This document shows, piece after piece, positions 44,576-56,579 of a stretch of 64,000 nt of DNA. Source of the stretch: Agrostemma githago. Lineage: Eukaryota > Streptophyta > Magnoliopsida > Caryophyllales > Caryophyllaceae. Where the stretch lies: positions 59,794,987 to 59,858,986 of the forward strand of contig OY288259.1 of the NCBI GenBank assembly GCA_958450325.1. Direction: 5' to 3'. How positions within the stretch are numbered: position 1 is the stretch's first letter; the number at the start of each line of letters is the position of its first letter. A program made the translations under genes and the position numbers. Below the pieces are notes generated by a model. The model was not told the origin of the DNA. It did no database searches and was given only the letters and a program-made list of their open reading frames with translations.

Positions 44576-45312
44576 ATGTTGTGATTTTATTTTACGGTAT
44601 CTATTTACATACGAGTAGTTGATCCGTGACAAGTTTTATGAAGATAAATTCAGAGTACTATTTGGACGAATTTACCCTATAATAAGTTGGGATGCATTCT
44701 ACTCAGATATCCAGAGGGTCTGACACCATTTAATTTATTTTAATTTGGAACATGTAGAAAATGTTTTATTAAATGAATAATTTATTGTTTTCAAGAAACA
44801 AAAGGAACTGACTTTTTTTTTTCTCTAGAAATTGTAATTGTACTAGAGTAACCAGAGATTATAAAGTGAGTAGTCAGGTACTCACTCCACCTCTCTATGT
44901 TTTTATTTTTCAAATTCTTTGCATGTAACGGGATATCCATCGTAATATTGTAACAGAATAAATACTTATCCATTTTGATATAAATATATAAAAAATTTGT
45001 TTTATTCCCTAAGAATAATGTTTTATCGTCATATAGTTGAATAGATACGAGCACTCATATTTAACTCGTTAGGAAGGAAAACTACTCCGTAATTGTTATT
45101 CTTTACGTTGAGTTCGATTTAATGCACACTTCTTTAATTTAGATAAGAGCTTCTATATACGGAGAGTATTATCTTACTTCTTGATTCGTTAGAAATCTTA
45201 ATGTTACTATATACTTTAATTTGTACTCCGTATGTTCTCCATATGTTCTTTTGCTTATCACATTAAATTAGGGTGAAACATAACATCAACTATAAAAGGA
45301 AAATTAATACTA
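44576..45312. other. Gene-free spacer
   Basis: AT-rich. An open frame at 44791-45054 on the minus strand is low complexity and has no family likeness. Nothing else seen. Confidence 0.4.
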
Positions 45313-45563
45313 CTTCCTCCGTTACAATGAATTGTATACATTTGCTTTTTTAACACTATTTATAAGTCAATATAACTTCTACTCCATATATAAGATAAAA
45401 GATACTGGTTATGTGGGAATTTGTTTAAATTGTTTAATAAAATGCATTATGAATATCACATTTTTATAATTTTTAGTAAATGTAACTAAAGATATATTCA
45501 AAAGAAAACGAGTATCGACGTACGTGCATAAAACAAACATATACAAATGGTTGGAACGGAACT
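45313..45563. mobile_element. Degenerate Stowaway-like MITE
   Basis: The left end TA/CTTCCTCCGTTACAATGAAT resembles the MITE family at 52020 (both have CACTATT[CT]ATAAGT[CG]AAT inside). The right end near 45563 (ACAAATGGTTGGAACGGAAC) is a weak inverted match. Boundaries are approximate. Confidence 0.5.
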
Positions 45564-46055
45564 CGGATTCATAGTGTTGGTGTTTGTTTTCTTTTTTAGC
45601 TCAGTCATCTATTTTTTCTTCTTTCCTTTTTAAGTTATCAATAGTCAATACGTGGCTAAATTTATTCTTCTTTGTTGAGTCACTCATTGTTACTTTCTTA
45701 TTTTTCACCAAAAAAGCAATAAGGGATTAACACTATAAATCAGAGGAAACACTAACAATCTACATCATGTTTAATTTAAGGCTCTTATCAACCGTCAACA
45801 CTATTAAGACATCGGTTTTTTATAAGAATAAATGAAGAATTGGGTTTACTTCCGGTTCATTATAAACTTTCACGTTAAAACAATTTCTTAATGTGGAGTA
45901 CTCGTGTTATATTAATTTTAGTTGCTCTCTTCTAGTTTCCGTTTTTTTCCCCTTACTTTTGTGCACAAATATCGAGGATGAATAAACAAATGATAAAGGT
46001 ACAATCTAAAAAAAAAGTACTCGTATTGCATTATATCTGATCATAAAATCATATA

Positions 46056-46205
46056 CTCCCTTCGTACCAATGAATTGTTTGTCAATTCTATATTGGAGCG
46101 TCTTTATTTGTCTTTCTATTTTAGAAATGTCATGTTACCTCATCATTAGACCATTTTCTCTTTGTACCAAAAACAAAGGCAAATAATTTATTGAGACGGA
46201 AAGAA
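46056..46205. mobile_element. Stowaway-like MITE (150 bp)
   Basis: Flanked by TA (46054-46055, 46206-46207). Ends CTCCCTTCGTACCAATGAAT and, reversed, TTCTTTCCGTCTCAATAAAT are imperfect inverted repeats; the inner GTTTG / CAAA pairs continue them. Confidence 0.65.
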
Positions 46206-46207
46206 TA

Positions 46208-48799
46208 CTTCCACCATTGTCTCCGGGCCTTTAATTTTATTGCAAGTTCACTAGTAAGCTTTTTTTATACTAGTTCAATTTGTTGCATCAGATTTTTAAA
46301 CTACAGTTTCATCTATCCAATAGTTTTAACTTAGAATGTTCTAGCATAAATGAACATATATACATGCCAACAAACTGTTTAATTCATATTTATTTTCTAT
46401 AAAATTATTTGGTAAGAAATAATAATTTGATTGGTTGCATTTTTTTGTTGATCCATTTAAACTATTTGATTCATTAAGCTAGTATTTTAAGTTAATCCCA
46501 AAAGAGAGAAACAATCGTTGACAACTAGAATGATTTTTTTTAAAAAAATTGCAAGCATGTTTTTAAGGCAAAGCCATTGCACTTGCTCTCATTATGATGT
46601 TTTTCATAAAAAAAAATGACAAATTTAAATACCCCGATCAAAAACCTAACTTCAAATTTAGTACGAATCCTTTTATTAGTAAGAGAATTAGATATTAGTC
46701 TTTGCAATTTATTTAGTTAAGTTGTTCATCTTTAAATAAAATTATCTCTGTATATATATCGACTAATCAATTAATCAAGTAAGGAGTGTTTACTTGAGGT
46801 TTTGGAATGGATGTTATCTCTTCTGGTGTTTGGTTGATCACTTTTTGAATGAAGTTACTTCTAAATCCGTCATACCCCTTTGGAATCTCAATCCAGAGTC
46901 TTTACCCATAATTTCAACTTCATCCTCCACCTTCATGCATTACCATGAAAGATAATTACAAGTCATTTGAGATCAAATCAAACAAGTATTAATAAGTAGA
47001 AACTTCCAACTTCATACCTCAAGGATATAGAATCAATTCTATTCATATTGCAAACAGCCCTTTAATTAGTTCGGTCAATTTGATCAAACTCATTAATTTA
47101 ATTAAGTTAAGTTAGGTTAAGGTCTTGTTTAATTGGTAAACAACATATCAAAAAAATAACCGACTTCGTATAAAGAATATCCCCTCCGTCTTAGTAATAT
47201 AAAAGATAAACAAATAATCGAACATAAATACTTTTTCCATTTTTTTAAAGGTAATGTTAAATACATTTCTAAGGGTTATATTTAAGCCATTAAAAATCAT
47301 CAAATTCAGTATAAACTTATGAATGAAGCAAAAATTACACAAATATCGTTACAATTTACAATTAATGCAAATATTAAAAAAACTAGCTTTCCTCCTCTTT
47401 CTAAAAAACCTAGCTTTCTTTTTTCATCTGGGACCTCCATCGATAATTAATCGATGGTAAGCCCCTGAAGTTGTTTAATTCCCAATTCCCGATAATCAAA
47501 CTTTTCTTCAATAAAAGTCTCTTTTTATGAGAGTATTTATTTTTTCGTCCTTTATTTCGAGGTTTCTTTTCTCTATTTTGAAATTTCAGTCCTTTACATT
47601 ATGTGGCTTAGAATGTGCAAGATCTCAGTCCTTTACATTATGTGGCTTAGATTTATAAAAAAAAAAAAAAACTATGTGCAAGATCACGAGAGTTATGGAT
47701 TTTCTACTTACGGTGATACAATTGGGTCAGATCTCGGTATATTATTTGTCAAGATAGAGAAAGTTCATCCTAGAAAGTTATGCAGAAGCGTTTTATTCTA
47801 ATAGCGATCTTTCGTGGGTTATTTATTTATTTATTTTACAAATCTGTATTCGATTCAATTTGACATCGTTTGTAGATGTCGGATGACTTATTATTAATGA
47901 TATTGATTCACTTCAAAAAAAAAATTTAAGATTATTTTCCTTATGATCTTTTTTTTTCTTTTTTAATATCTTATCATTCCCTCAATATATTAGGTAGAGT
48001 ACGGAGTACGGAGTACGGAGTATTATATTAAAATTGGAAGATTTTTTTTAAAAAAATGGAGGAAGTAATAAATTGAGTATGAATGTATTAATTGTGTGGG
48101 GGTAGTAAACGACATATTAGTCGCTTTCAACCAACAAAAACAAGGGCTACCTCTTCAATAATTCCTTTGCCCAAATGACGTCACTTTTATATGGATGAGT
48201 CCTCTTCTTCTCTCATAATTTCATACCACTACTTCTGCGTTAACCTATCTATTAATTTTATGAGAAAAATTGGAATTTATTTTTCAAATCACTCATCAAT
48301 TTAAACATTAAAAATTAAATCCAATTATTTCCCAATTAAATCCAATTATATCATGGTATGGTTTTTAAAAAAAAGCACGAGATCTAAACTGGTTTTCTAT
48401 TGTGAGAACCGAGAAACAATTACTCCGTACTATATATAATTTTTTTCATAATTACTCTAAATAATTTTGATTATGATGCACCCAAAAAAAATTGATTATG
48501 TCTATTTTAGCATTCCAGACCACCATCCCACCTTCTCCACCAAATATCAGTATATCCAAAATATTTCTATAAACTGGGAATTCGAAAAAAAAAATCTATA
48601 AACTTGTCTTAAAATAAGATATTAAGATACCAACTCGTATGATTTGGCTGTTATTTTTAGAAAAATAAAAATAAAAAATCTTAGTGGAAGTTAATCTCAC
48701 AGTTAAATAATCACTCAATTTTCTTTTGAAATTTTTTTTAAAAAAATATTAATTATATTACTGTAAAATTGTCTAATATGAGAATTTATATTTAACAAA
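46208..48799. other. Gene-free AT-rich spacer with small repeats
   Basis: No supported gene in 2.6 kb. It contains GTACGGA repeated four times (48001-48022), direct repeats of CAGTCCTTTACATTATGTGGCTTAGA (47588-47650, a ~43-bp duplication) and a partial MITE end near 47183-47225 (CCCCTCCGTCTTAGTAATAT). Confidence 0.45.
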
Positions 48800-48801
48800 T
48801 A

Positions 48802-48922
48802 CTTCCTCCGTGGAATCCAATGAAGGAATGACACGTGAAACAAAAATCACGAGAATGTTCAAATTGTATATAAAAAATATTCATAAAATAGAAAGGCAAA
48901 CAATTAATTGGAACGGAGCAAG
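48802..48922. mobile_element. Stowaway-like MITE (121 bp)
   Basis: TA-flanked (48800-48801, 48923-48924). Ends CTTCCTCCGTGGAATCCAAT and, reversed, CTTGCTCCGTTCCAATTAAT form inverted repeats. Confidence 0.7.
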
Positions 48923-49520
48923 TATATATAAATATTATCACTCCCTAGTCCCTTCTAGTTCCTGTAATCTTCTTTATTTTATTTTTGAGATGAGTTCGAT
49001 TTTTTTTATATACAAAGTATTCCGTATTATTTATGGAAGATTTAATTCATCATTTTTTAGGGGGAGTATAATCGATTTGTAATTAGGTGACAGTGTGACG
49101 GCGTCACAGAATAAAGGTATCTTGCACAACTCAAATACTCCGTACTAATTAGGTTGAATTGACCGAGTGGACTCAGTTCCGAGTCAGGGTCCAGCTTTTC
49201 TTTTTCTTTTTCTTTTTTATGAAAAAACTCAAAAAGATTTTTAAAAGAAACCTCCCCTTTTCGTTGTGGGTTGGTTAATTGAGAAGACCATAAACGAACC
49301 CAGGTGTTCGGCTCGGCAGTGGCGGATCTGTTTACGGGTTTAAGTCGAAATATTAAAGGTATATCTGCGTCAAAATGATCAAGATGGAAAGAGTGAATTT
49401 ATAATATGGAGTTAAAAAATAAATAAATGAGCGAGACGGAAATAAAAGATCTCTTTGTCTCGGTTACTCGCTTACCTTTGATTAAAATATCTTACAAATA
49501 ATACATCCCCATAAAAGTAG

Positions 49521-50590
49521 CGAATTGACCAAATTGGTAACGAGTAAATAAAATAGAAGTTTCACGACAAAAATTGGTAAAAAAAATCATGTGACAAATT
49601 GGTAAAAAAATCTCGTGCCACAGGTTGAACCAAACAAAAAACTACTCTTCGAAAATCGTCGGGTTTGGGTCGAGTCAAGTCGAGTTGGGTCATAACGGGT
49701 TCGGATGTAACAAGTCAACAACTCTTTCGAGTAGTGCTTACTGTTTATGGTCAGGTCGCTATTGGGTCGGACAATGTCGGGTCAACTGGTGTGGCAGTTC
49801 AAATCAGGTTTAGATTGAGTCATTATTGGATCTAATCACCTTATCATATTATTTCGATATTTTTCTACGAGTAATAAGTTTAGTTTTTTTTGTTTAATTA
49901 CTTTACCAAGTCTAAATATGAAGCTAAACAATTAATCGTTTTCATTTGAATCAATCTAAAAGATTAATAGTTATTTGTTCATTAATCTTATCAGTTCGGG
50001 TTCAAATCGAGTTGGATTGAGTTGTGTTCGGGTCACTGATTAACGAGATAGTGGGCCAGTCAAGTCGATTTTGGGAGACCAAATTTTAGGGTTCTAACAA
50101 GTCGGGTTTCGAGCAGGTCAGGTCAGCTTTTGTAAGCTCTAACATTTTTTTTTGAAGGGATTGTAGCTCTAACTTAATTACTCTTCAATCATTAATCCGA
50201 GCACGATAATAAAAACAATGAGCAACGTCTCTTAACAAATAGTATGACCTAAAAAATCTCACCGGGTAAAAATATCAACCAAGCAATTAACATGCTTACG
50301 GCTTACCCAATCCAAACTCGATCTAACACGTCAGATGAGCTGACCTGGCCTAATAGTGACCAGACCCGACCCCGAACCCCACTGGAGAGAGATGTTGATC
50401 CGTCACGATCCAAACCCGATATGACCCAAACCCAACAGTTTCATAGAGTAGTTTTTGTGGCCTAGGTAGAAATTTTTTTACCAAATTGACACCAACCCAC
50501 TATTTTTTTTACCATTTTGTCACATAATTTATTTATTTTATAAATTTATCATGAAACTTCCATTTTATTTACCAATTTGATCAATTGGCG
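49521..50590. mobile_element. 1.1-kb long inverted repeat (fold-back-like element)
   Basis: The left arm (49521 to ~49791) is the reverse complement, with mismatches, of the right arm (~50331 to 50590). Matching blocks run in the same order: CAAATTGGTAA, GAAGTTTCA, ATGTGACAAA, AACTACTCT, GGGTTTGGGTC and GGTCAGGTCGCTATTGGGTC against GGTCTGGTCACTATTAGGCC. The ~540-bp centre is rich in GTCGGGTC-type phrases. No ORF. No target duplication was found at the arm ends. It could be a non-autonomous DNA transposon or two facing copies of an older repeat. Confidence 0.65.
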
Positions 50591-51275
50591 GTATAAAAGT
50601 AAAGCAATGATCAACACGAAAAGAGTAATCCTGCCGAATTTGAATTTCTTTCCTTTTTTTTTTGAGCTACTCATTTTAACTTAGGAGTATAGTTTTATTT
50701 TTCCACGTGAAAGTTAGACAAAATAGTACTCTTCTAATTTTCTAAATTCCAACTTGATTGATCGTAGAAAGTTGGAGGAAATACAAAAATATATTGTGTA
50801 GTTTCCAGTGTCTTGAGAGCTGAGACCCAACTTCGACCCGGTCTTATATAGAAGGATCTGGGGGCAGTGGTGGTGGGTTCGGGTCAGCAGAGGTTACCAA
50901 CCAGATCTGAGGAATGAGGGATTGAGATCCGATTGTGAGAGAGAAGGGGTATTTCGGGTATTTGGCATCTGGGGTAAAAGAATTGTGTACGGAAGGTAAA
51001 TTTCTATTATTGGAGAGACATGAATGGAAAGTGGCGTTTATGATTGCATACAATTAGCTAAACCTCTCACTTTCCTTTCGTTTTTGAATCCACATCTACC
51101 CCCCCCTCCTTACCCTTCGTGTTTTGGGGGTATTTTTGTAACTTACTACATTTATAATAGAGTATTTTTTGATGAATTTCAAATGTTTTTGAATCCACAT
51201 CTTTCTTATATGCACTTTGGCCTAATCATCTCACCTTTATACCCGGTTTATTATTACATATTAAAATATGATAAA
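50591..51275. other. Gene-free spacer
   Basis: GC a little higher around 50830-51120. Two short direct repeats TTTTTGAATCCACATCT (51080-51096 and 51187-51203). No gene recognised. Confidence 0.4.
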
Positions 51276-51364
51276 ATGTCTTAGCCTAATGGTTAGGACT
51301 AAGTGTTCTGAGACAGTAGGTTTCAGGTTCGAATCCCCTTCTCTTATATTGTAATGCGACTAAG
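51276..51364 (+). mobile_element. tRNA-derived SINE, copy 3
   Basis: Plus strand. ATGTCTTAGCCTAATGGTTA contains an A-box (TAGCCTAATGG); B-box GGTTCGAATCC at 51326-51336 fits the Pol III consensus exactly; the body ends TTGTAATGCGACTAAG. The usual GTTGAACC and A tail are replaced by other sequence, and no target duplication is seen. Confidence 0.85.
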
Positions 51365-52017
51365 TTGTTGTCCGCCCTCCGGTTGGGAGAGCCAACAAAC
51401 GATGACACGATCCAAAAACATAAATGAGATATGAAATTAACGGTGTTGTGTCCGAGACTTGAACAAAACCTTGAGACCCACACTCACATAAAATTTATTG
51501 TGAGATTTGTTGATACATAGGCAAGTGAATAATCGACACAAATACAACATACACCATAAGATTTACGAATACAGCATAAGATTTAAATGGGGTTGGATCT
51601 CGGTTGAATGATTCCTCACCCGCTTACACATAACACAAATTCGAGTCTGGTACAACTCGATCTATTTACCAGGTCAACTGATCAGATTGGAAACCACCAA
51701 ACTATTTTGCCCTTACTCCTTAATCAAAGAGCCGAGAGACGATAGTACAAGTAATTAGTAAGAGTCAATGGCTCAATAGTCAAAGAACAATTTCGAAAAT
51801 TTTGGAATTAAGGAATTTCAAGGAATTTTTTTTAGCTTATATTCTTCCCTTACTTAAAAGAAAAAATAGGTGTTGTTTGGTCGTAGCACAAGCTAATTCG
51901 CTATCCCACATCCAAAAAAATTGTAGCTAATCGATTTTTACTACCCGAGTACCCGGGAATAATCAATGAACACGAGGATTTAGCAAAAATACATACGACC
52001 CAGTGAGTACCGACTTA
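51365..52017. other. Gene-free spacer
   Basis: It contains CCGCCCTCCGGTTGGGAGAGCC (51374-51395), able to form a small hairpin, and GTCCGAGACTTGAACAAAAC near 51451, possibly another tRNA-like remnant. No gene. Confidence 0.35.
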
Positions 52018-52019
52018 TA

Positions 52020-52253
52020 CTCCCTTCGTTTCATTTGATTGTTTGCATTTATTTTTTGGACACTATTCATAAGTGAATGAAATAATCGATATAATTTTTA
52101 ATATACGAAGTATAAGATAAAATATAGTCAAGTGAGATCTAGTTTAATTTGTCTAATCAAGTACGTTATAAATATAAAAATTTTATAATTTTTTGAAATA
52201 CGTACATTTAAAAAAAAAAAAGTAAATGCAAACAATCAATGGAACAGATACAC
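52020..52253. mobile_element. Stowaway-like MITE (234 bp)
   Basis: TA-flanked (52018-52019, 52254-52255). The left end TCATTTGATTGTTTGCATTTA matches the inverse of the right end (TAAATGCAAACAATCAATGG) almost perfectly; the outermost bases have drifted. Confidence 0.75.
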
Positions 52254-52635
52254 TACAAATTAAACCATCATGAAAAAATCAGGTTAATTATGTCCAAAGT
52301 TTACTATCGCTTCGATGATTTTATTGGTCTCATGAAAGTATATACTCCGGAGGTAGAATTAGTGAGAAAATATACTCCATGATATTTCTAAATTAGTTGA
52401 TTATTTTGAGTATTAGTTATAATCGTATTCCGCATTTAAATAAAAGTAAACAAACGAATGATCCAGAATATTATTTTTAATCTTTTAAAATAATACGAGT
52501 ACCTTATTTATTTATTTTGTATTCCGTAATGTATTTAAGAGAGTGCATTTAAATACTAAATATTTATGATGAAGATATGTAGATAGAGAGAGTGAAGGGC
52601 TAAAAAAAGTAGCTGGAGGTGATGGTAGAGAGAAG

Positions 52636-52672
52636 TTGGGTTGGGGTTGGGGTTGGGGTTGGGGTTGGGGGT
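52636..52672 (+). repeat. GGGGTT hexamer tract (about six units)
   Basis: TTGGG then TTGGGG repeated, ending in GGGGG. Any four G-runs here can form an intramolecular G-quadruplex. The plant telomere unit is TTTAGGG, so this is not an interstitial plant telomere. Confidence 0.9.
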
Positions 52673-53705
52673 AATATATTTAAGTTTAGTGGGGGGAATA
52701 TAATGAGTAGATCCAGCCTTCCTTTTAATGTTTGAAAATATAATCATGAAGTCGATGACTGCTAATGTTATCTTTGAAGTACTCAACTGAAAAACGACTC
52801 ACAAATTTGATTTCATTTTCGTCCTTGTTTCTTCTGTTTGTCTTCTTTGAGCCTCGTTTAAATTAACTCGACTCCAATAATCTGATTCGTATTTTATTCA
52901 AATGTATCGTATATTGATCTGACCTAATTTAACTTGATCCAAATATTTATTGCCTGATACGACGAACCAATATCTCTAAAAAAGAGTTTATGATGATTGT
53001 CCAAGGAAAATTAAATTGAAATGGCCCGACTCAATTCTTAAATACTAAAAAATGAGTGTTAGTCAAATTTGTTTAACCATATTCGTTTTCAATTTAAAAG
53101 AATTCAAATAGCATACGTGTATTTAGTATGAGTATTTTTTTTTTTTTTTCATTTTCTATGATTCTATTTATTTCACCTATTTACTTCAAATATAAAACAT
53201 ACGGAGTAATCTATAATCTTTTTTTTAATTATTTAAATTAAGAGTAATTTTTTCTTGGGACAGAAATATCCGTCGCAAATCAAGGATAGTCAATTGCTTG
53301 TGTTTATTTACAAAGGGTTATCGTTAGACCCATCACAAATTTGTGACCGTATACTCATCCCAAAATAAAGATTTAAATAAAACTACTTTCAATGCGTTGT
53401 TATTCTTCAGTTTAATATTTCTTGTGACGACTTTAGTGGTCATATTGTTTTAAGTTTTAACTTATCAAGTTTAAGTTAAAAATTTCAAATCACAAGTAGT
53501 TTATATCAAATGGTTGATCTCACTTGATTTTGATATGGATTTAGGCTAATTCTAACATCCTAAAAATAGAAATCAGCACAAGTAATAACCAGATGATCTT
53601 ATAATTTGATTGGTACTCGTACTCCGTAAAATTGATTGCTTTTTTTTTTTTTTTTTTTTAATGATCTTCGTCTCCGTGCTTGCTTAGTTGCTTTCATATT
53701 GTGTA
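52673..53705. other. Gene-free AT-rich spacer
   Basis: No gene. T-rich runs at 53138-53149 and 53640-53659. Confidence 0.4.
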
Positions 53706-53794
53706 CCACCTCTGTCTCAATCACGTGTTTACCTTTGATCATAATATTTCTTACAAATGATATAAAAGATAAACAAATAATCGTGATGGAAATA
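53706..53794. mobile_element. Short Stowaway-like MITE (89 bp)
   Basis: Near-palindromic: CACCTCTGTCTCAATCACGT against the inverse of ACAAATAATCGTGATGGAAA. TA at both ends (53704-53705, 53795-53796). Related text at 47183-47225 and 49440-49485. Confidence 0.6.
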
Positions 53795-54182
53795 CTATAA
53801 TCATTGATTATATTCAACCACATCGTAAAAAATGATCATTTATATTAAAATATGATAATTTTATAAGAAAAATCGACTATTTATTTTTGTACAAATACTA
53901 CTCATAATAATCTTTTATCATAAATAATTACGACGGAGTAACGTAAATATTTAAATCTAAACCCGATCATAAATTCATAATTGACGATGATAAAAAATGA
54001 GAATTTGGGGGTGACCCAGAAGTTATGGTCAAAAAATGAAGTATTGATGGATGTCATGTAGTGTAGCTAAATACCTACAAATAACTTACGGAGCAGAAAT
54101 CAGATGTTTCAGTCGAGAACAAAACCTGCAAATGTTGGGTCCTCCGTATGTATTTGCAGGCTTGGAAACAGGTTGGATTCAA

Positions 54183-54195
54183 TACTCGTATTACT
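54183..54195. repeat. SINE copy 4 target-site duplication, left
   Basis: TACTCGTATTACT, identical to 54350-54362. Confidence 0.93.
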
Positions 54196-54349
54196 TTATT
54201 TTTTTTTTTTTTTATTTTTTTTTTATTTTTTTTTTTTTGGTTCAACGAAGAACGTACTTAGTCGCATTACAATATAGCAAGGGGATTCAAACACGAGACC
54301 TACTGTCCCAGAGCACCTAGTCCTAACCATCAGGCTAAGACATCTTCGG
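54196..54349 (-). mobile_element. tRNA-derived SINE, copy 4, full length with perfect 13-bp target-site duplication
   Basis: On the minus strand: ACCGAAGATGTCTTAGCCTG start, A-box-like TTAGCCTGATGGTTAGGA, B-box-like GTTTGAATCC, the common 3' body TTGTAATGCGACTAAG, then GTTCTTCGTTGAACC and an A-rich tail (T runs 54199-54238). It is flanked by TACTCGTATTACT on both sides. The best copy for defining the family (~112-bp body plus tail). Confidence 0.95.
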
Positions 54350-54436
54350 TACTCGTATTACTACTATGATAAAATCCCATTATTATGTTATTTTTCCTCT
54401 CATCCCTAATTTTTTCGCATTTTTCTCATTATTATA

Positions 54437-54527
54437 TCCGTTTCATTTGATTGTTTGCATTTGATTTTACTCATCTATGAATAATATCCGAAAAACAAAT
54501 GCAAACAGTCAAATGAAATAAATGGAG
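54437..54527. mobile_element. Minimal Stowaway-like MITE (91 bp)
   Basis: TA-flanked. The element is almost nothing but two arms: TTTCATTTGATTGTTTGCAT against the inverse of ATGCAAACAGTCAAATGAAA, with ~25 bases between them. Arms match those of the MITE at 52020. Confidence 0.8.
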
Positions 54528-54759
54528 TATTTTTTTTACGGATATAATAACGTTTCTTAGCTTGTAAATCCCATCAATGCGTGCTGGGATGGTATTAGTA
54601 CAAATGTACAAATAACTCGATATGGTGAATGGGAGAACAAATCAGGTTCTTCCGAACCTAAAACCCATCCACACTGTGAACGTGTCAAATGTAATTGTCA
54701 ACTTAATTTTTACCCTAAGTCTTTTGTAAGACGATCTCAGTAAATGAAGAAATACGAAT

Positions 54760-54880
54760 ATTAGGGTTCAACGAAACGCGTATTTAATCGCATTATAATA
54801 TTCTATAGGGAAAGGAAAGTTCGAACTTGTTATTATCTCAGGATACCTAGTCTTAAAGCATTAGGTTCAACATCTTCGAT
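54760..54880 (-). mobile_element. tRNA-derived SINE, copy 5
   Basis: Flanked by AATACGAAT at 54751-54759 and 54881-54889. Diverged body on the minus strand with B-box-like AGTTCGAACTTTCC and the GTTGAACC end; the A tail is lost. A pure A run (54892-54917) lies just outside the right flank. Confidence 0.85.
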
Positions 54881-55087
54881 AATACGAATTTAAAAAAAAA
54901 AAAAAAAAAAAAAAAATTCCAACCTCGTCTTAATTCACACTATAACTCATTAGTCATTCAACCTAACGTGCATGCCCTATATATTAGCCTAAAACGATGA
55001 ATTATACTCCATACATCCTAGTATTTTTGAACAATTTAGGTAGATTACCCACACAATCAAGATCAACCCAATTAAAACACATTAAGG

Positions 55088-55332
55088 TCTCCTGAAAGAC
55101 AGTCTCTCATTAAATTTACTGAGAGATCAAGTACAAATGGAAGTAACAATGGTACCAAACCTAATAGAAGTAGGTACGATTGACATAAAAGAGTATACAA
55201 ATATAAAGATGGTACGCTTGTTATAAAAACAGGTACAAAACAAAGTTGTCATTTAAGGGTACGAATAGTATATAAAGTGGTACTGAAGAATGGTCTCTCA
55301 ATAAGTTATTGAGAGACCGTCTCTCCCAAGAT
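55088..55332. mobile_element. Non-autonomous DNA element with ~41-bp terminal inverted repeats
   Basis: The left end (GACAGTCTCTCATTAAATTTACTGAGAGATC) and the inverse of the right end (GACGGTCTCTCAATAACTTATTGAGAGACC) match along their length, and each arm can fold on itself (TCTCTCAATAA/TTATTGAGAGA). Not TA-flanked in the Stowaway way; target duplication not established. The longest phrases are given only in part here. Confidence 0.65.
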
Positions 55333-55346
55333 TTTGTGTTCAATAA

Positions 55347-55552
55347 ATACTTAATCCGTTAAAATCACATTGACACTTTTCACATTTGTCGATTCACGTT
55401 TGATGTCATAAATATCTTTTATTTTACATTAACAAAGATTATAAGAAGTTGATATTCTTAATCTACTCGTAAAAAGACAAATCAAACCGTATTGTAAATT
55501 CGCATGAATTGTGAATGATGTAAACAAAACAAATGTGTATATTAAATTTTAA
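55347..55552. mobile_element. MITE, family of the element at 60007 (diverged copy)
   Basis: It shares the internal text ATATCTTTTATTTTACATTA and TGATATTCTT.A.CTACTCGTAAA with 60007-60266. The ends are worn, so limits are approximate. Confidence 0.6.
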
Positions 55553-56503
55553 TGAGTGGTAAGATATATACTTGTCTCTAACTTCATTCAATTAGATCTT
55601 TGTGTTAACCAATAATGTAACTTACTTTAATGGGTTACAATTCCTAACCTTAAAGCATCTAATTTTGTATCGGTTTCGGGTCACTTTTACGGGTTACCTT
55701 GATGATGGTGTCAAATATAAGTATCACATTTGATTGGAAGTTTTATCGTTTAACCTGACTAATATCTGAAAGAGGATTCGGTTTATGATGAAAAACTAAA
55801 TTAAAATAGAAAAATTGGTCACAATAATTTGAAGTCCACAAAAGCTTTGAAGAGACGACGGATCGACTCTCGCTCCCATTGTCGTCGCATATATATCACT
55901 CTCTCTGACAAATATAATTAAAATGTACATAAATATTCATATAAATCGGCCTCATAATAATTTTACTATAAAATCTCTCATAAGTTGTACTTAAATTATT
56001 TTAGCGTAGGTCTTACATTATTTTTATATGTCACAAGAGAGTCACTCTATAGTTATCTTGATACGAGCATTAATCTGCATTAGATTTACTTGATCGAATT
56101 TTACTATATAGTACTTGTATATACGATTTTTTACCGTCTTCGAGATGTATATTTGACTGTATCATTCTCTATTATTATATTCATTATATTAATAATAATA
56201 CCCTACTTCGTCATAATGCTCGGTCCGAGGATGTCAATAATCTATATATCCGACTCGACTAGACTAAACCTAAGGTACGTTATTGTCGTGACAAATTGAC
56301 CCCAATATCACCCCCCACCTAAAAGTGCAACTTACTTTCAAGTTTCAAATCATGTGTAATATGTAATGCTTGATACGGTCGGACTTCATATTCGACACCA
56401 ATCATATATCCAAACTAATTAAAAACACGTATTGCCAATTATATATATATGTGGCCTTTAGGTTATCACAACTCATGAAAATCGACGTTACATAAGTCTC
56501 TAC

Positions 56504-56506
<3 letters not shown>
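55553..56506. other. Gene-free AT-rich spacer
   Basis: Nothing supported. The short ORF at 56090-56299 is a low-complexity Ile/Tyr frame. Confidence 0.4.

Positions 56507-56576
<70 letters not shown>
56507..56576. repeat. (AT)n microsatellite, ~35 units
   Basis: A pure alternating AT run of ~70 bases. Two further AT runs lie at 57222-57251 and 57271-57308, split by TACACCCTCGTAGTATAATT. Confidence 0.97.

Positions 56577-56579
<3 letters not shown>

Noticed and set aside
52636..52672. Interstitial telomere
   Set aside because: The unit is TTGGGG, not the plant TTTAGGG; no subtelomeric context.
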